A DNA stretch of 64,000 bases. It comes from Ochromonas danica. Its lineage: Eukaryota; Sar; Chrysophyceae; Chromulinales; Chromulinaceae. The stretch covers positions 17,580-81,579 of the forward strand of contig VKHL01000130.1 of assembly GCA_015146655.1 (NCBI GenBank). Reading direction: 5' to 3'. Shown one piece after another: positions 37,269 to 47,288 of this stretch. Position numbers and translations under genes: made by a program. The notes beneath the pieces are model-generated. The model had not been told where the DNA came from and did not search any database. It saw only the letters and a list, made by a program, of their open reading frames with translations. How positions within the stretch are numbered: position 1 is the first letter of the stretch; each line of letters begins with the position of its first letter.

Positions 37269-38187
37269 TTAGCTCTTCCAGTTAGCCTCACCCTCGCCCC
37301 AGGTAGCCTCAGGAGCAGCAGGCTGGTTTTCCCAGCCGCCATCAGTGCGGGAAGCAGCAGCAGGATCGTAAGCAACCTCGGCAGCAGGGGCAACCACAGG
37401 AGCAGCAGGGGTGTTGTCCTTCCAACCAGTCTCCTCAATCTTCTCCAACTCCTCAGGATCGCGGTAGAAGAAGAGATCCACAGGGACATCCCAAGTCTCA
37501 CGAGAGATAGTTCCGCGGAGGCGGAGAACCTCTCTGGCGAGAAGCCAGTAGAGCAGGCCAATGGAAAGCTTGCCCTTGTTGTTGCCGGGGATGGCGCAAT
37601 CGACATACTTCAAAGGAGAGTCGGCATCAGTGAAGGCAATGACAGGGATGTTGGAATAAGAAGCTTCCTTGATAGCCTGAGCATCGATGCGAGGATCGGT
37701 CACGATGAGCAGACGAGGCTCACGGAACTGCTTGGTGATCTGGTTGGTGAAGCTACCAGGAGTGAAGCGGCCAGCAATGCACTGGGTGCCAGTGTACTGA
37801 GCGAACTTCAAGACAGCACGCTGTCCATAGGGTCTGGCAGAGATGACGACGACATCCTGAGGGTTCTCGATGGCAACGATCATTCTGGCAGCCAAGACGA
37901 GCTTCTCCCAGGTCTTGGCCAAGTTCAGGATGTGAAGACCATCCTGTCTGCGCTTCCAGATATATTCGCGCATCTTAAAGTCAGAGTTGGTGGTTCCGAT
38001 GTGAACCTCGGCGGACAACATCTTTTGGATGTCCTCCTCCCTATCAGAGAGAAGAGACAAAACCAAAACAAAGAAGAAGAAAAAAAGCGTTCAGTTTGTT
38101 GTCCACTCAAAAGAAAGAGAACGCAGAGTAAACACAGGGAACTACGGCTTACTTGGGTTGCAGGATAGCAGGCAAAGCGAGCGCCAT
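37269..38187 (-). CDS. RPSA: 40S ribosomal protein uS2 (SA)
   Basis: Two exons (38187-38153 and 38040-37269) give 268 residues. The first exon codes only 11 full codons ([11 protein letters not shown]). uS2 landmarks: [22 protein letters not shown]-type start, [10 protein letters not shown] region (here [12 protein letters not shown]), [61 protein letters not shown] and [13 protein letters not shown]-like sequence ([12 protein letters not shown]). The acidic, Trp-containing tail (WGEGEANW) is typical of eukaryotic SA. The gene is convergent with RFC2 and divergent from the SNARE-like gene. Confidence 0.96.
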
Positions 38188-38516
38188 GGTGGTGGTTGTG
38201 TCGAATGAAAGCAAGGCTGTGCTAAGTGAGTGAGATGGAGTTGGTGATGGCCGCTTGGTGGTGGCTCGGAGCCACAAAACCTCACAGCGCCAAAACCACC
38301 CTAGTTAACCAGATTGCCAGAAATAGAGCTAGATCTCCAGCCAGCCAGATGCAGTCCAAGAAGAGACGAGAGAGAACAAACTGGAGAACATTCGGCCTCT
38401 TTCTTCGCTCTTGCTGCGTTTACCACTAAAATCAACAGGTTGCCCGTGAGGGATTGAAGCAAGCGAGTAGGGAGGAGTTGACTAATAAAGGTTGTAGTTC
38501 GGTGCGATAGAAGAGG
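38188..38516. promoter_or_regulatory. Divergent promoter of uS2 and SNARE-like genes
   Basis: This 329-base spacer separates outward-facing start codons. No TTAACTTAA element is seen. A short CTAGTTAACC sequence is present near 38311. Regulatory role is by position only. Confidence 0.4.
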
Positions 38517-38876
38517 ATGTCTTCCTCCTACGGAACTGTGCCCAAAGCCAATGCCCTTCTGGATGACCTGGAAGCAGCCACTAGGAATATCTACATACAG
38601 GTTAGAGCCTGAGCTTCCTTGTCTCTGACGATAGCTGATGTTCCCTATTGTTGCACCTCGCTTCAGACCACTCAGATCCAAGGAACAGTCTTGGGGCAGA
38701 ATAGGAAGCTCGATGGCTTGCGCGATGAGATGGAGGAAACGAGTCAGACATTTCAGGGACAACATCAAATCCTTCGCACAGTACGCGAGGAGGGCCAAAA
38801 CCTCTGTTGGATGTACACATTGATCGCCCTGGAGAGCATGTTGTTTCTCTATTTATTATTAAGCGGACTATCCTGA
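38517..38876 (+). CDS. Tail-anchored SNARE-like protein
   Basis: Two exons (38517-38600 and 38667-38876) give 97 residues. The protein has a short N-terminus, then a heptad-patterned amphipathic helix (QGTVLGQNRKLDGLRDEM, then TSQTFQGQHQIL), then one C-terminal hydrophobic segment (WMYTLIALESMLFLYLLLSGL) with almost nothing after it. That is the layout of a tail-anchored SNARE, perhaps of the Qb or Qc type, such as Vti1 or Bet1 relatives. The subtype is not determined. It would act in vesicle fusion. The stop lies 53 bases from the stop of the convergent EF-Ts gene. Confidence 0.6.
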
Positions 38877-38929
38877 TCTTACCCTATCGACCCTCATTTC
38901 TACACAACTAGAGAGAATAGAGAGTTGTC

Positions 38930-40202
38930 TTATTTAGACAGACTCCACAGCACGAAATTCTTCACCGAAATCTTCTCCACGCCAAGCTTAGAGGCGATGG
39001 CGTCCAAATGCTTGTTCACAACAGGGTTTCCTTCCTCAGCAAGATGGTTCTAATACACACCGCATAGATACAGTAGCACACCACTCTATCAGACAATGAG
39101 AGAGTTGAGAAGAGCAGAGAAGGTTTCAAACCTGTCCCACAAGGCACAGCTCATTCAGGCGCTTCGACAGCTTGCCCTTGAGAATATTCTCTAAGACACT
39201 CTCCTTTTTCTTCTCATCCTTCATTTGCTCGCGGAAGATGGTCATCTCATGGTCCACGACTTCCTTGGGCACAACGGAGGGTTCAAGGTAGAGAGGCTTA
39301 GCGGCCACAATGTGCATGGCCAGCTTTCGCCCAACCTGCTCCCTCAATGCCACTTGGAGGTCAGTAATCTGGGCAGTCGATAATGAGGCAGGCACCTTGG
39401 CGGAGAGGTGGACGACACTAGCAGCCTTGCCAAGTTGCACGGGCGGTTGCACTACATCTATGCCCACCTACAGTAAGAGATAGCATAGGTAAGGACAAGG
39501 GTAATCGACAAGTAAATCACAAATACGAAATACCTTTCCGTGGACATAGGCAGCAAAGACATCTACGCTGCCTTCTGTAGATGGAGCTAGGAGAGTGGCC
39601 GATCTCTTCACGACGATGGTCTCTCTGTCAGTTCGAGGAGAGGTTAGGCCAGAGAACGGGAGATTTACACAATAGAAGAGATTAAGTAACCTGATCGACG
39701 AGACAATGTCACCCAGCGCTCGCTCAACACTACTCTCACCCAGAGATAGCTTGAGAATCTCCTCGCCAGGTCGCTCCAAGGCAGAAGCGGTTTGTGCATC
39801 GACTGTCCCACAGACACTCGCCACAAAGCGTTGAAAGTCTTGGTTCATACCGACAAAGTCGGTCTCGCAGTTGACCTCCACAAGGGTGGCTTGGTGGTCG
39901 CGCAGGTGGACGCCAATGAGGCCCTCGTTGGTGGTGCGCTGAGACTGGGCCATCTTTTTGAGACCTCTGGCACGCAGCCAGTCTAACGCCTTTTGCATGT
40001 CACCACTAACGTTATCTTGAGCCAAGGCTTGTCTGCAGTCAAGGAGAGGGGCTCCAGAGAGACCCCGCAACTCCTTCACCATGGCTGCTGAAACCTCCAC
40101 AGTGCAAGCCATTCGACTAGTCGAGTAGTTCTGGCTACGCAGTGGACGACCAGTTTGAGTAGCCAGCTGAACAAACTGACGAGAAACGACAGAACGGAAC
40201 AT
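38930..40202 (-). CDS. TSFM: Organellar translation elongation factor Ts
   Basis: Four exons (40202-39691, 39624-39534, 39467-39132, 39049-38930) give 352 residues. EF-Ts recycles EF-Tu in organelle translation. The N-terminus MFRSVVSRQFVQLATQTGRPLRSQNYS is rich in Arg/Ser and free of acids, typical of a mitochondrial presequence. The UBA-like start domain has VKELRGLSGAPLLDCRQAL and DWLRARGLKKM. The core motif is LVEVNCETDFVGMNQDF. The dimerisation part has LAMHIVAAKPLYL and the C-terminal region has KLSKRLNELCLVGQ. The family match is strong and all junctions keep frame. A plastid destination cannot be excluded, but the leader has no signal peptide. Confidence 0.92.
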
Positions 40203-40384
40203 GGCGAAAGAGATGCAGAACACGAACGACCAACTTGGCCACTTGTTGATGCTCCCTCCACTACCCAACACCCCACCAGAGAGAGCCAGATTCCAGATTT
40301 GGTAATTTGGGAGATCTCCCTTCGCAATACAACAATAGTGAACAATGTTGGAGCAGATCAAACAACTTGTCATCGATCTTCGCC
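40203..40384. promoter_or_regulatory. 182-bp divergent promoter of EF-Ts and cathepsin Z genes
   Basis: Start codons face outward across 182 bases. Both promoters and both 5' leaders must fit here. No specific element was recognised. Confidence 0.45.
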
Positions 40385-41554
40385 ATGCAGCTGCTGTTTC
40401 TTGCCATTGTTTTGCTGACAATTTCCACCGTCTATGGAGAAGTTCGGAATGAGTTAGTTTTGTTGGGTGACGACACGATTGGAGAGGTGGTAAAGACCCG
40501 CATGGTCTACAAGAAGGCCAGCGAGCTGCCGACCCACTGGGACTATCGCGAGCAGGGCCTGCTGACCACAGACTTGAACCAGCACATCCCAACCTACTGG
40601 TAAGCTCACCAATTTCTTGAAGATGACATATATCTCCTGTTTAACGTTGTGGCGGGGTCGGGGTTGATCTGATATGATAATTTATGATGTGATGGTTTCA
40701 GCGGATCTTGCTGGGCTCATGCTGCCATGTCATCCATTGCTGACCGCATCAGAATCGCGACGAATGGTGAGCTCTGTCATTGTGACTGCCCGTCCTTCAC
40801 CTCGTATCGCTTTATTAAAGAGGGGTGATTGCTCTAGGCACGAAGAGAGATGTCATTCCCTCTGTCCAGGCTCTGATCAACTGCGGCCATGCAGGCAGCT
40901 GTAATGGTGGAGACTCCAACGCTGCGAATGCCTATGTTCACAAGAATGGTATCCCCGACGTCACCTGCCAACAATACCAGGCCAAAAACATGGAGGTGAG
41001 TGATATCGTCTCCAAGTCAATAGCGATAACTAACTGTTGTGGCGCCTTTGATTTGGCATTGCTGGCAGTGTTCCGACATCAACATGTGCATGAACTGCGA
41101 CCCTGACACTGGATGCTGTGAGTGAGCGATTTCTTACTCGATCTGATGACTGCGATTCTTTTACTCATGCTGCCATGATGTGTTATGCTTCTTGTGAGCA
41201 GACGCCATCAAGAACTATCCTGTGATTCGAGTAAGTGAGTTTGGCTCAGTCACAGGGGATGAAGAGATCATGGGTGAAATATACGCTCGCGGGCCCGTCT
41301 CCGCCTATATTAATGCCAATTGCTTGGAGACCTACACAGGAGGAATTAGCCAGTACGACAATTGCAAACCTTTCCTCTTTAACCACGCCATCCAACTCAA
41401 TGGTTGGGGCAGTGAAAATGGTACGGACTATTGGATCGGACGTAACAGCTGGGGCACCTACTGGGGGGAGCATGGTTTCTTCCGCATTGTTCGTGGTGGC
41501 GCCTACAAACCTGTCAAAGGCTATTGGGCAGTCCCTGAAATCCCTGATTTCTAA
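40385..41554 (+). CDS. CTSZ: Cathepsin Z/X-type cysteine carboxypeptidase
   Basis: Five exons (40385-40599, 40702-40766, 40838-40995, 41069-41117, 41202-41554) give 279 residues. The protein is a papain-family peptidase acting in lysosome-like compartments. The N-terminal signal peptide is [18 protein letters not shown]. The propeptide is very short, as in cathepsin Z. The sequence NQHIPTYCGSCWAHA carries the HIP mini-loop that marks cathepsin Z, next to the catalytic Cys. GSCNGGD, HGIPD-like [13 protein letters not shown] and the Cys-rich [12 protein letters not shown] follow. The catalytic His is in [12 protein letters not shown] and the Asn in [15 protein letters not shown]. All catalytic residues are intact. 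Confidence 0.94.
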
Positions 41555-42087
41555 GAAATAGAGTGATCGAATGATGATCTGCTTTGCTTTGATTGAAGCC
41601 CGCTGTGCGCGAACATCTTTGTTGGACACTCTCATTACCTTTTCGGATACTGATAGTGACCAAGTAAACTGTATTGTTATGTTTGATGGAGAGAATGATC
41701 CACTTAAGTTTAGAATGGTAACTTATGAGGAAATCGATTACTCTCTATTGAACAAGCACTGAGATATATTTGGCCCAGGGTTAGTGGAATTCCGCACACA
41801 CGCCGTTGGCACCCTCAACACGAAGTGCGTGAATAAAACAAATAATCGGCATCAGCATCCAGATTTTACACACACCAATTTGAAATTCTGAATTATTGTT
41901 ATTCCAGCGCAAGTAACATTAAACCCGGGAAACGCGCACTTTTGGACCGTTTGCTTTGGCTTTGTGATCGTTTTTTGTTGAATTTGTTTCCGATTTTCAT
42001 TTCTTTCTTCCACAATCCGAAGGGGAAGAAACCCAAAGACCTCTGATCTTCACAACTGTATCGTACTGTGCTGCGTGCTTCGCCTTT
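41555..42087. other. Spacer between cathepsin Z and coiled-coil gene
   Basis: It includes a 63-codon open frame (41571-41762) without recognisable features, probably 3' untranslated sequence. The promoter of the coiled-coil gene should lie in the second half. Confidence 0.4.
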
Positions 42088-44753
42088 ATGAGAAGAATGG
42101 AGGATGGATTGGATCAAATGAACTGGCAGATGATGCAGGATCCTATGAAGCAGATCTTCCTTTCCTTCTCCAAGGCCTTGCGTGTGCAAGCAGCTTCTCT
42201 CCGAGAAGTTGATCGCAAATGCGCCGCTTTGCTGTCGCCGGATCAAGTTGGGAGATTGATTCGAGAGAGCTTTGATCAAGTCTGCACCAAGCAAGACGCC
42301 ACGCAGCTCATCTATCAACTTGAGGCTAAAGTAGATCAAAAAGACTTCAATGACCTGGAAGACAAGGTCGAGCTGGTAAGTTCCTTCTCTTATCGATAGA
42401 TAGAATGTGTTGACGTCTGACCTCATCCTCTAGATGCTGCAAGAGAACAGAAGACTGCATGGACTCTTAGCCAATCAAAACCAAACAATTGAGAGACTAA
42501 CTGCACAACTAGACGACTGCTGCATGGAAGTGAACAGACTGAAGACCCCTAATTACGACCAGGTCCTGTCTTACGTGGATAGACAGATGCAGAACACTCT
42601 CATCGATATTGAGGCAAAACTAAGCACAAAAGCTGAGAAGCGAGAAGTGGAAACCTGTCTGCCTCAGCGGGCCGAGGACTTATATCGCAACATCTATAAT
42701 AAAGTTGCGGATATTCATCGCGAAGTCTCTCATTGTGCCACGAGGGAAGAGCTGCTGGAGCTTGCCAATGTGAAGGCTGATGTAGGAGCACTTCGTGATC
42801 TATCTGCTGAAATGATAAGTCGTATCAGTCGCTCCGACGCACAACAAATTATCTCCGCTCACATACAACCCGTTCTTCAGTTAATCAAAAACCAGGAAAA
42901 GGATCGCTTGACCCACGTTTCAACGCAAAAGAACTCTTTGGATCAAATCACGGATCGTTTGGCAACTTTGCAGACAGTTTATCAAGAAATATCGAGCAGC
43001 AATCTGCTGGGATTTCTCAAAGAAAATCAGATTAGCAATCTACGGTTGTATACCAGCAAAGAATACATCGTCTCTCTTGTTCAGAATGCAATTCAAGAGA
43101 AAGAAAATTCTTCTCGAGTGGAGCAGATAGTGGAACAACACATTGAACAAGTTTATAAACGCTTGGATATACTCGGCCAATCTCTTCGACTCGATTCTTT
43201 GACTTCTTGCAAAGAAGAAATAAAGGAAAGTCAGTCGTCACTGCTAGAAAGGATAGAAGAAGTACGTCAAGCCACCGTGCAAACAAAGTAAGTGACCGCT
43301 TCATGACCTTCTCAATCTCCTTTTATCAAGATTTACTTTACTTTCCATGCATGATGGCAGCGAGAAGTTGAATAAAGTTCGTCAATCAATGAAAGAACTA
43401 TCTTTAAATACTGCCAAAGCAATCAGCGAGAAGGTCCACAAAAGCCACGCTGTTAATCGATCTCGCGATATCTCGAAAGGGACAACAGAGCAAGTTTTGA
43501 CCGTGAGCCAAGAACTCCTTCCTCCTAACGATAATATGCAGGACAGTTTGCAAGAGTTCGAATTTCTAATGTCTGAACTTCGGGGAGAAAATCAAAATAT
43601 TGAACCAAACTATGAAGAAGGTAATCAACATCAACGCGGAATTAATAGCGACGCTTCTGATAAGTCTGAAGATGAGCGGCAGACCAGACCCATGACAAAA
43701 AGAGGAGGCATAAGCGGAAACATTCTCAAAGAGAAACAACAACTGGCTAATCGTTTCAGACAGTCACGCGGCATAATGAAAGATCAGCAGATGCAACCCA
43801 CAAGGACAGATGCTCTAAATGTTAAAGGCCAGCTGGCAGCCATGAAAAGCGAGCTACAACGCATCGAAGGAATCGTTTCTTCTATACAGAACAGTTTGGC
43901 ATCAACAACAAAAGCCAGTCCAAGCAATAAAGATAAAGAGCAACTTGTTGTTCAAGAAGAGCTAAGTAAGATCGACTGTCGCTTGGCTATCGCAGAACTG
44001 GGCATGAATCTCCGTCGAGAAATGGCTGAGAAAATGTCTCGTGAGGAAGTTTACACTGCGTTGCAGAGCGAGTATGCAGAGCTTGAACAACGTTTATCGG
44101 TTCGTAGCCAACATTATTTATGCGATAGCAAGCCTGCTGGTTACGCTAATATACTGTTGTTTGATTTTTAGGAGTCGGAAAGAATTTTGGGAAGTCATGC
44201 AAAGAGTCAAGACGTGACAAGACTCTCCAATGACCTCATCTCACTCAAGCAACGCTTGACGGGCGAATTGGTGGGAGCAAGATTCTTGTGGACATCAGGA
44301 AGGCTTCTCTCTAGTGGTGCCATCAAACCTTCTCACCTACCTGTTGAAATGCCATTACTAGGATTCGTTCCTTGGGATGTACAGGCCATTAACATGGCCC
44401 CAAATGCTTATCTGTGGAAGAAAGGGGAAGACCAAATCGTAGTGCGCCTGCCAGGATTGTACCAGCTCTCCTGCTATATGTTCACAGTCGAAAAAGTAGT
44501 TATGCAGCTTTATTTGAACGACGAACCGTTCGTTATCCTCCAGCCTCGACCAGCGGCAACTCCTCCTGTTGTTCTCGAAAATGGCACTGGCACAGCCGAT
44601 ACTTTAACAACTCACAAGTTCTCTCACAGTGCGGGAGAGGTGAGCAGCGTTGGACTACAAGAGTATGTTTCTCTTCCAGCAGAAGCACGAATCAAGGTTC
44701 TATTGGCTAGCAATCAACCAGTGCAGGGTTTTCTCTCTCTTCGTAAATTATGA
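42088..44753 (+). CDS. Long coiled-coil protein with C-terminal C1q/TNF-like domain
   Basis: Four exons (42088-42375, 42434-43287, 43361-44099, 44172-44753) give 820 residues. About residues 1-640 are predicted coiled coil, with heptads rich in Glu, Gln, Leu and Lys and repeated TKAEKREVE-type or SRSDAQQII segments. There is no signal peptide or membrane helix, so the protein should be intracellular. The last 150 residues are a beta-rich globular domain: FLWTSGRL, INMAPNAYLWKKGEDQIVVRLPGLYQLSCYMFT, VVMQLYLNDEPFVIL, and EYVSLPAEARIKVLLASNQPVQGFLSLRKL. The order YxLSCxxF, then VxLxLN, then SLPxxxRIxVLL, then GFLSLRKL follows the strand pattern of C1q/TNF jelly rolls. A ciliary or centrosomal role is possible. 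The fold call is inference. Confidence 0.65.
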
Positions 44754-44829
44754 TTAAGTACTGTACGATGAGAATAATCTCTGTAATCAGAACAAAGCAT
44801 ACCCCCGTCCCCGTGTAAAGAGAACAGTG

Positions 44830-45606
44830 CTATCGATTGTTCTTCCATGGCTGGAACTCTACGATCCTGCAGGGACACACGAAAATGTAAAAGAACTGAC
44901 CAATCACGGCAAAAAATAGCAATGCTTACCGATACACCACATCTGCTTCTTCCACTCGTTCCCTCACCACGCTCGCATCGAGATCTTGTGCCTTCAGGTA
45001 TTCGCAGGTTTTCTCTGTGAGGAAAGTATCGCAGGGGAAGTCTTGGCTGATAATCTGGGTGAGGTGCAGGGTGTGGAAAGAGGGATGAAACAGACTCTCC
45101 TCAAAGAGCTTAGCTCCACCTATCACCACAACTTTCTCCACAAGATCCTTCAAAGGAGGCGCAGAGAGGAGGTTCAGTGCTTCCTCGAAGGACTGCACCA
45201 CATGGAGGTGACTGGCGGGAGAAGGGTGGGTCTTCTCAATAGATGAACTCGTTACGACCACATTGATCCGGCTCTGTAAAGGTCTCCTTGTCAGCGGAAT
45301 ACTCTCCCATGTAACTCTCCCCATGATCACAGCGTTCATTTTCGAGGAGTCCTCTGTTTCAGTGGTGCACTGGCGGAAGTAGGCCATGTCTTGTTTGAGA
45401 TGCTTGTCTTGTACGACCCATGGGACAGTGCCGCGATAACCTATTCCCCATGATGGAGTGACAGCAACCACGGCAGTAATCGGAAGAGGAAAAGGTACAC
45501 GACCAGGAGAAGCCAACATTTCAATAGTTCCGAATCGGTTTTTGTTTTTGGCGGTGAAAAGTGACAAACACGCAACTAATAATAGCAAAACATACCAGAA
45601 GGGCAT
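44830..45606 (-). CDS. Dihydrofolate reductase with N-terminal hydrophobic leader, not fused to thymidylate synthase
   Basis: Two exons (45606-44930 and 44866-44830) give 236 residues, or 247 if an upstream ATG at 45639 is used. The enzyme reduces dihydrofolate with NADPH. DHFR motifs: AVVAVTPSWGIGYRGTVPW, DMAYFRQCT with the acidic substrate-binding Asp, NAVIMGRVTWESIP, RPLQSRINVVVTSS and KVVVIGGAKLFEESL. The C-terminal exon supplies the last strand, RIVEFQPWKNN, and then a stop. Nothing resembling thymidylate synthase follows, although most algae and many protists have a fused DHFR-TS. The leader MPFWYVLLLLVACLSLFTA is a signal peptide or anchor, so the protein probably enters the endomembrane or plastid route. 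Confidence 0.88.
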
Positions 45607-45909
45607 GATGCTTTGAATGCTTTTGTTGAAAGAACACAAGAAGCTGTAGTGGTGATGCCAATGATTCGCTTCGAAGGAAGTTTTACAATGAAGTCAGAGA
45701 TGATTTATCTAAGCAATGTGTTATCTACAGTAGTTGTCTCCTTCTGCTCTACTCAGATCTGTCTCGTAATAATACAGTTGCAATGTATTGATGACAAGAA
45801 GCTCCATAAGGTTATGGATGCAAATGATTAAATCTATTTACTAAAAGCCATCGCCGCCTCGTCTTGAGGGGGTGGAAGAGTATCATGGAGGGAAGGAAGA
45901 AGGTCCTTT
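45607..45909. other. Spacer between protease and DHFR genes
   Basis: Both flanking genes are on the minus strand, so this should hold the DHFR promoter and the protease 3' end. An opposite-strand frame (45613-45831) has no supporting features. Confidence 0.35.
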
Positions 45910-47034
45910 TTAAAGAGCGCGTGCACCTGTTGGGTAAGCAGCGTCATAGATCAATCCACAGGTGCCACAAACCTTCACAGGTTCATCTTCGCCATCACAT
46001 GCCACGCCATCCTGAGGGGTGCTATCGATAGCACAACTTGATTCATCATCGTCTCTTCGGAGCAAGCGAATATATCCGATTTCTCCCCAGGTTGGAGCCC
46101 ATGAGTTTCTCACCAACCAATACTTCAGACCCGTGGCACTATCAACACCATAACCAACGAGGACAACCACATGGTTGATATCGAGAGTCTCAGTGCTGCA
46201 TCCTTGGAAGATACCACCTTGATAGGCATGCCACACAGAGGCATCCACATTAACTGCCACAGGCCCCACCTGGGCAATGGCATTCATAAGTGCGGTGTAG
46301 TTGTTGTTGGGAAGATGGACGTAACCATCGATGGTCGCCACAGGAGTACCATGGAAAGCCTTGCAGGCAAGAGTAGTGCCATTGTAGGAAGCGTAAGGGT
46401 AGCTGAATTCCTGGGCAATGCCATACGATCCGCTCAGATAAGTGAAAGCAAGTTCAGCCGTGCTGCCATCACAGCCACCAGTGCCGCCACAATGATTGGT
46501 GTTGGGTGCACACATAGCAATTTGTTGGACGGAAAGATCGAAGAGCAAACCGGAGCTAATGGCCACGTGTGACTCGATCACTTCCGTTGAGGCAAAGGCC
46601 CAACATGATCCACAGTGTCCTTGGTCTTTGACCGCAGAGACCACACCGGAAGAGCGCCAATCCACAGTCTTGGGAAGAGAATCCACGGGCTTCATGACGA
46701 AGTCGGCGGGCAGACTGTGCTTGGCAGCGTCCAACTGCTTGTGCACACGCTTGTTGCGGCCGAAGAATTTCTTCCTCTCCTCAGGCTTCATGGCAGAGAA
46801 TTTGTTAATTCCTTCCTTCCAACTAGCCTTCTGTGCGTTGTGAGCGACCACACGAGCCAATTCCTTCTCAAAGAGTGCGCGACGGCTGGCAACCTCATTA
46901 TCAGGGAATTGGAGACCAAAGTCCTCTAGGTACTGATCAAAGGAGTAAGTGGACAAGGCTTCTAAAGGAACACGTTGAAGCGCCTGCGCAACTGCCAAGA
47001 GAGCGAGAGTGACGAACAACGAGGAGGCGACCAT
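45910..47034 (-). CDS. Papain-like (C1A) cysteine protease with inhibitor propeptide
   Basis: This is an intronless frame of 374 residues. The signal peptide is MVASSLFVTLALLAVAQA. The I29 inhibitor propeptide spans about residues 30-100 (ending in GINKFSAMKPEERKKF). The mature enzyme begins near LPKTVDWRSSGVVSAVKDQG. The catalytic Cys is in HCGSCWAFAS, the His in LDINHVVVLVGYG, and the Asn in LVRNSWAPTWGEIGYIRL. A substrate-pocket Gly-rich turn, GGCDGST, is present. The C-terminal extension has extra Cys residues (VCGTCGLIYDAAYP). It resembles cathepsin L/H relatives of algae and protists, and the exact subtype is not set. It is unrelated in subfamily to the cathepsin Z gene about 5 kb away. 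Confidence 0.92.
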   Translation of the reverse strand: MVASSLFVTLALLAVAQALQRVPLEALSTYSFDQYLEDFGLQFPDNEVASRRALFEKELARVVAHNAQKASWKEGINKFSAMKPEERKKFFGRNKRVHKQLDAAKHSLPADFVMKPVDSLPKTVDWRSSGVVSAVKDQGHCGSCWAFASTEVIESHVAISSGLLFDLSVQQIAMCAPNTNHCGGTGGCDGSTAELAFTYLSGSYGIAQEFSYPYASYNGTTLACKAFHGTPVATIDGYVHLPNNNYTALMNAIAQVGPVAVNVDASVWHAYQGGIFQGCSTETLDINHVVVLVGYGVDSATGLKYWLVRNSWAPTWGEIGYIRLLRRDDDESSCAIDSTPQDGVACDGEDEPVKVCGTCGLIYDAAYPTGARAL

Positions 47035-47288
47035 TTCTAGATTTCAAGATGACTTTGAGCAGGTCTTCCAGGATTTCTGATGACCTCTCGCCTGCTGCTG
47101 GGACAGTGTATGTGTATACCACGCGCAATAGAGTATTAGCGCGGGAAGTAATAATAGTATGATGCGTGTTGTGCTGCTGTTTCACCGCAGCAGTCAGTCC
47201 GTTGTGAAGAACTGCAAGTATTGTTGGGTTGAATCAAAAGATCGATAATTGAATTATCATTGTCGCCATTTATTAACAAAGGTTTTGG
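47035..47288. promoter_or_regulatory. Divergent promoter of protease and AlkB-like genes
   Basis: The 254-base spacer lies between outward-facing starts. It contains an inverted AT-rich segment (ATCGATAATTGAATTATCAT near 47241). Regulatory role is by position. Confidence 0.4.
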
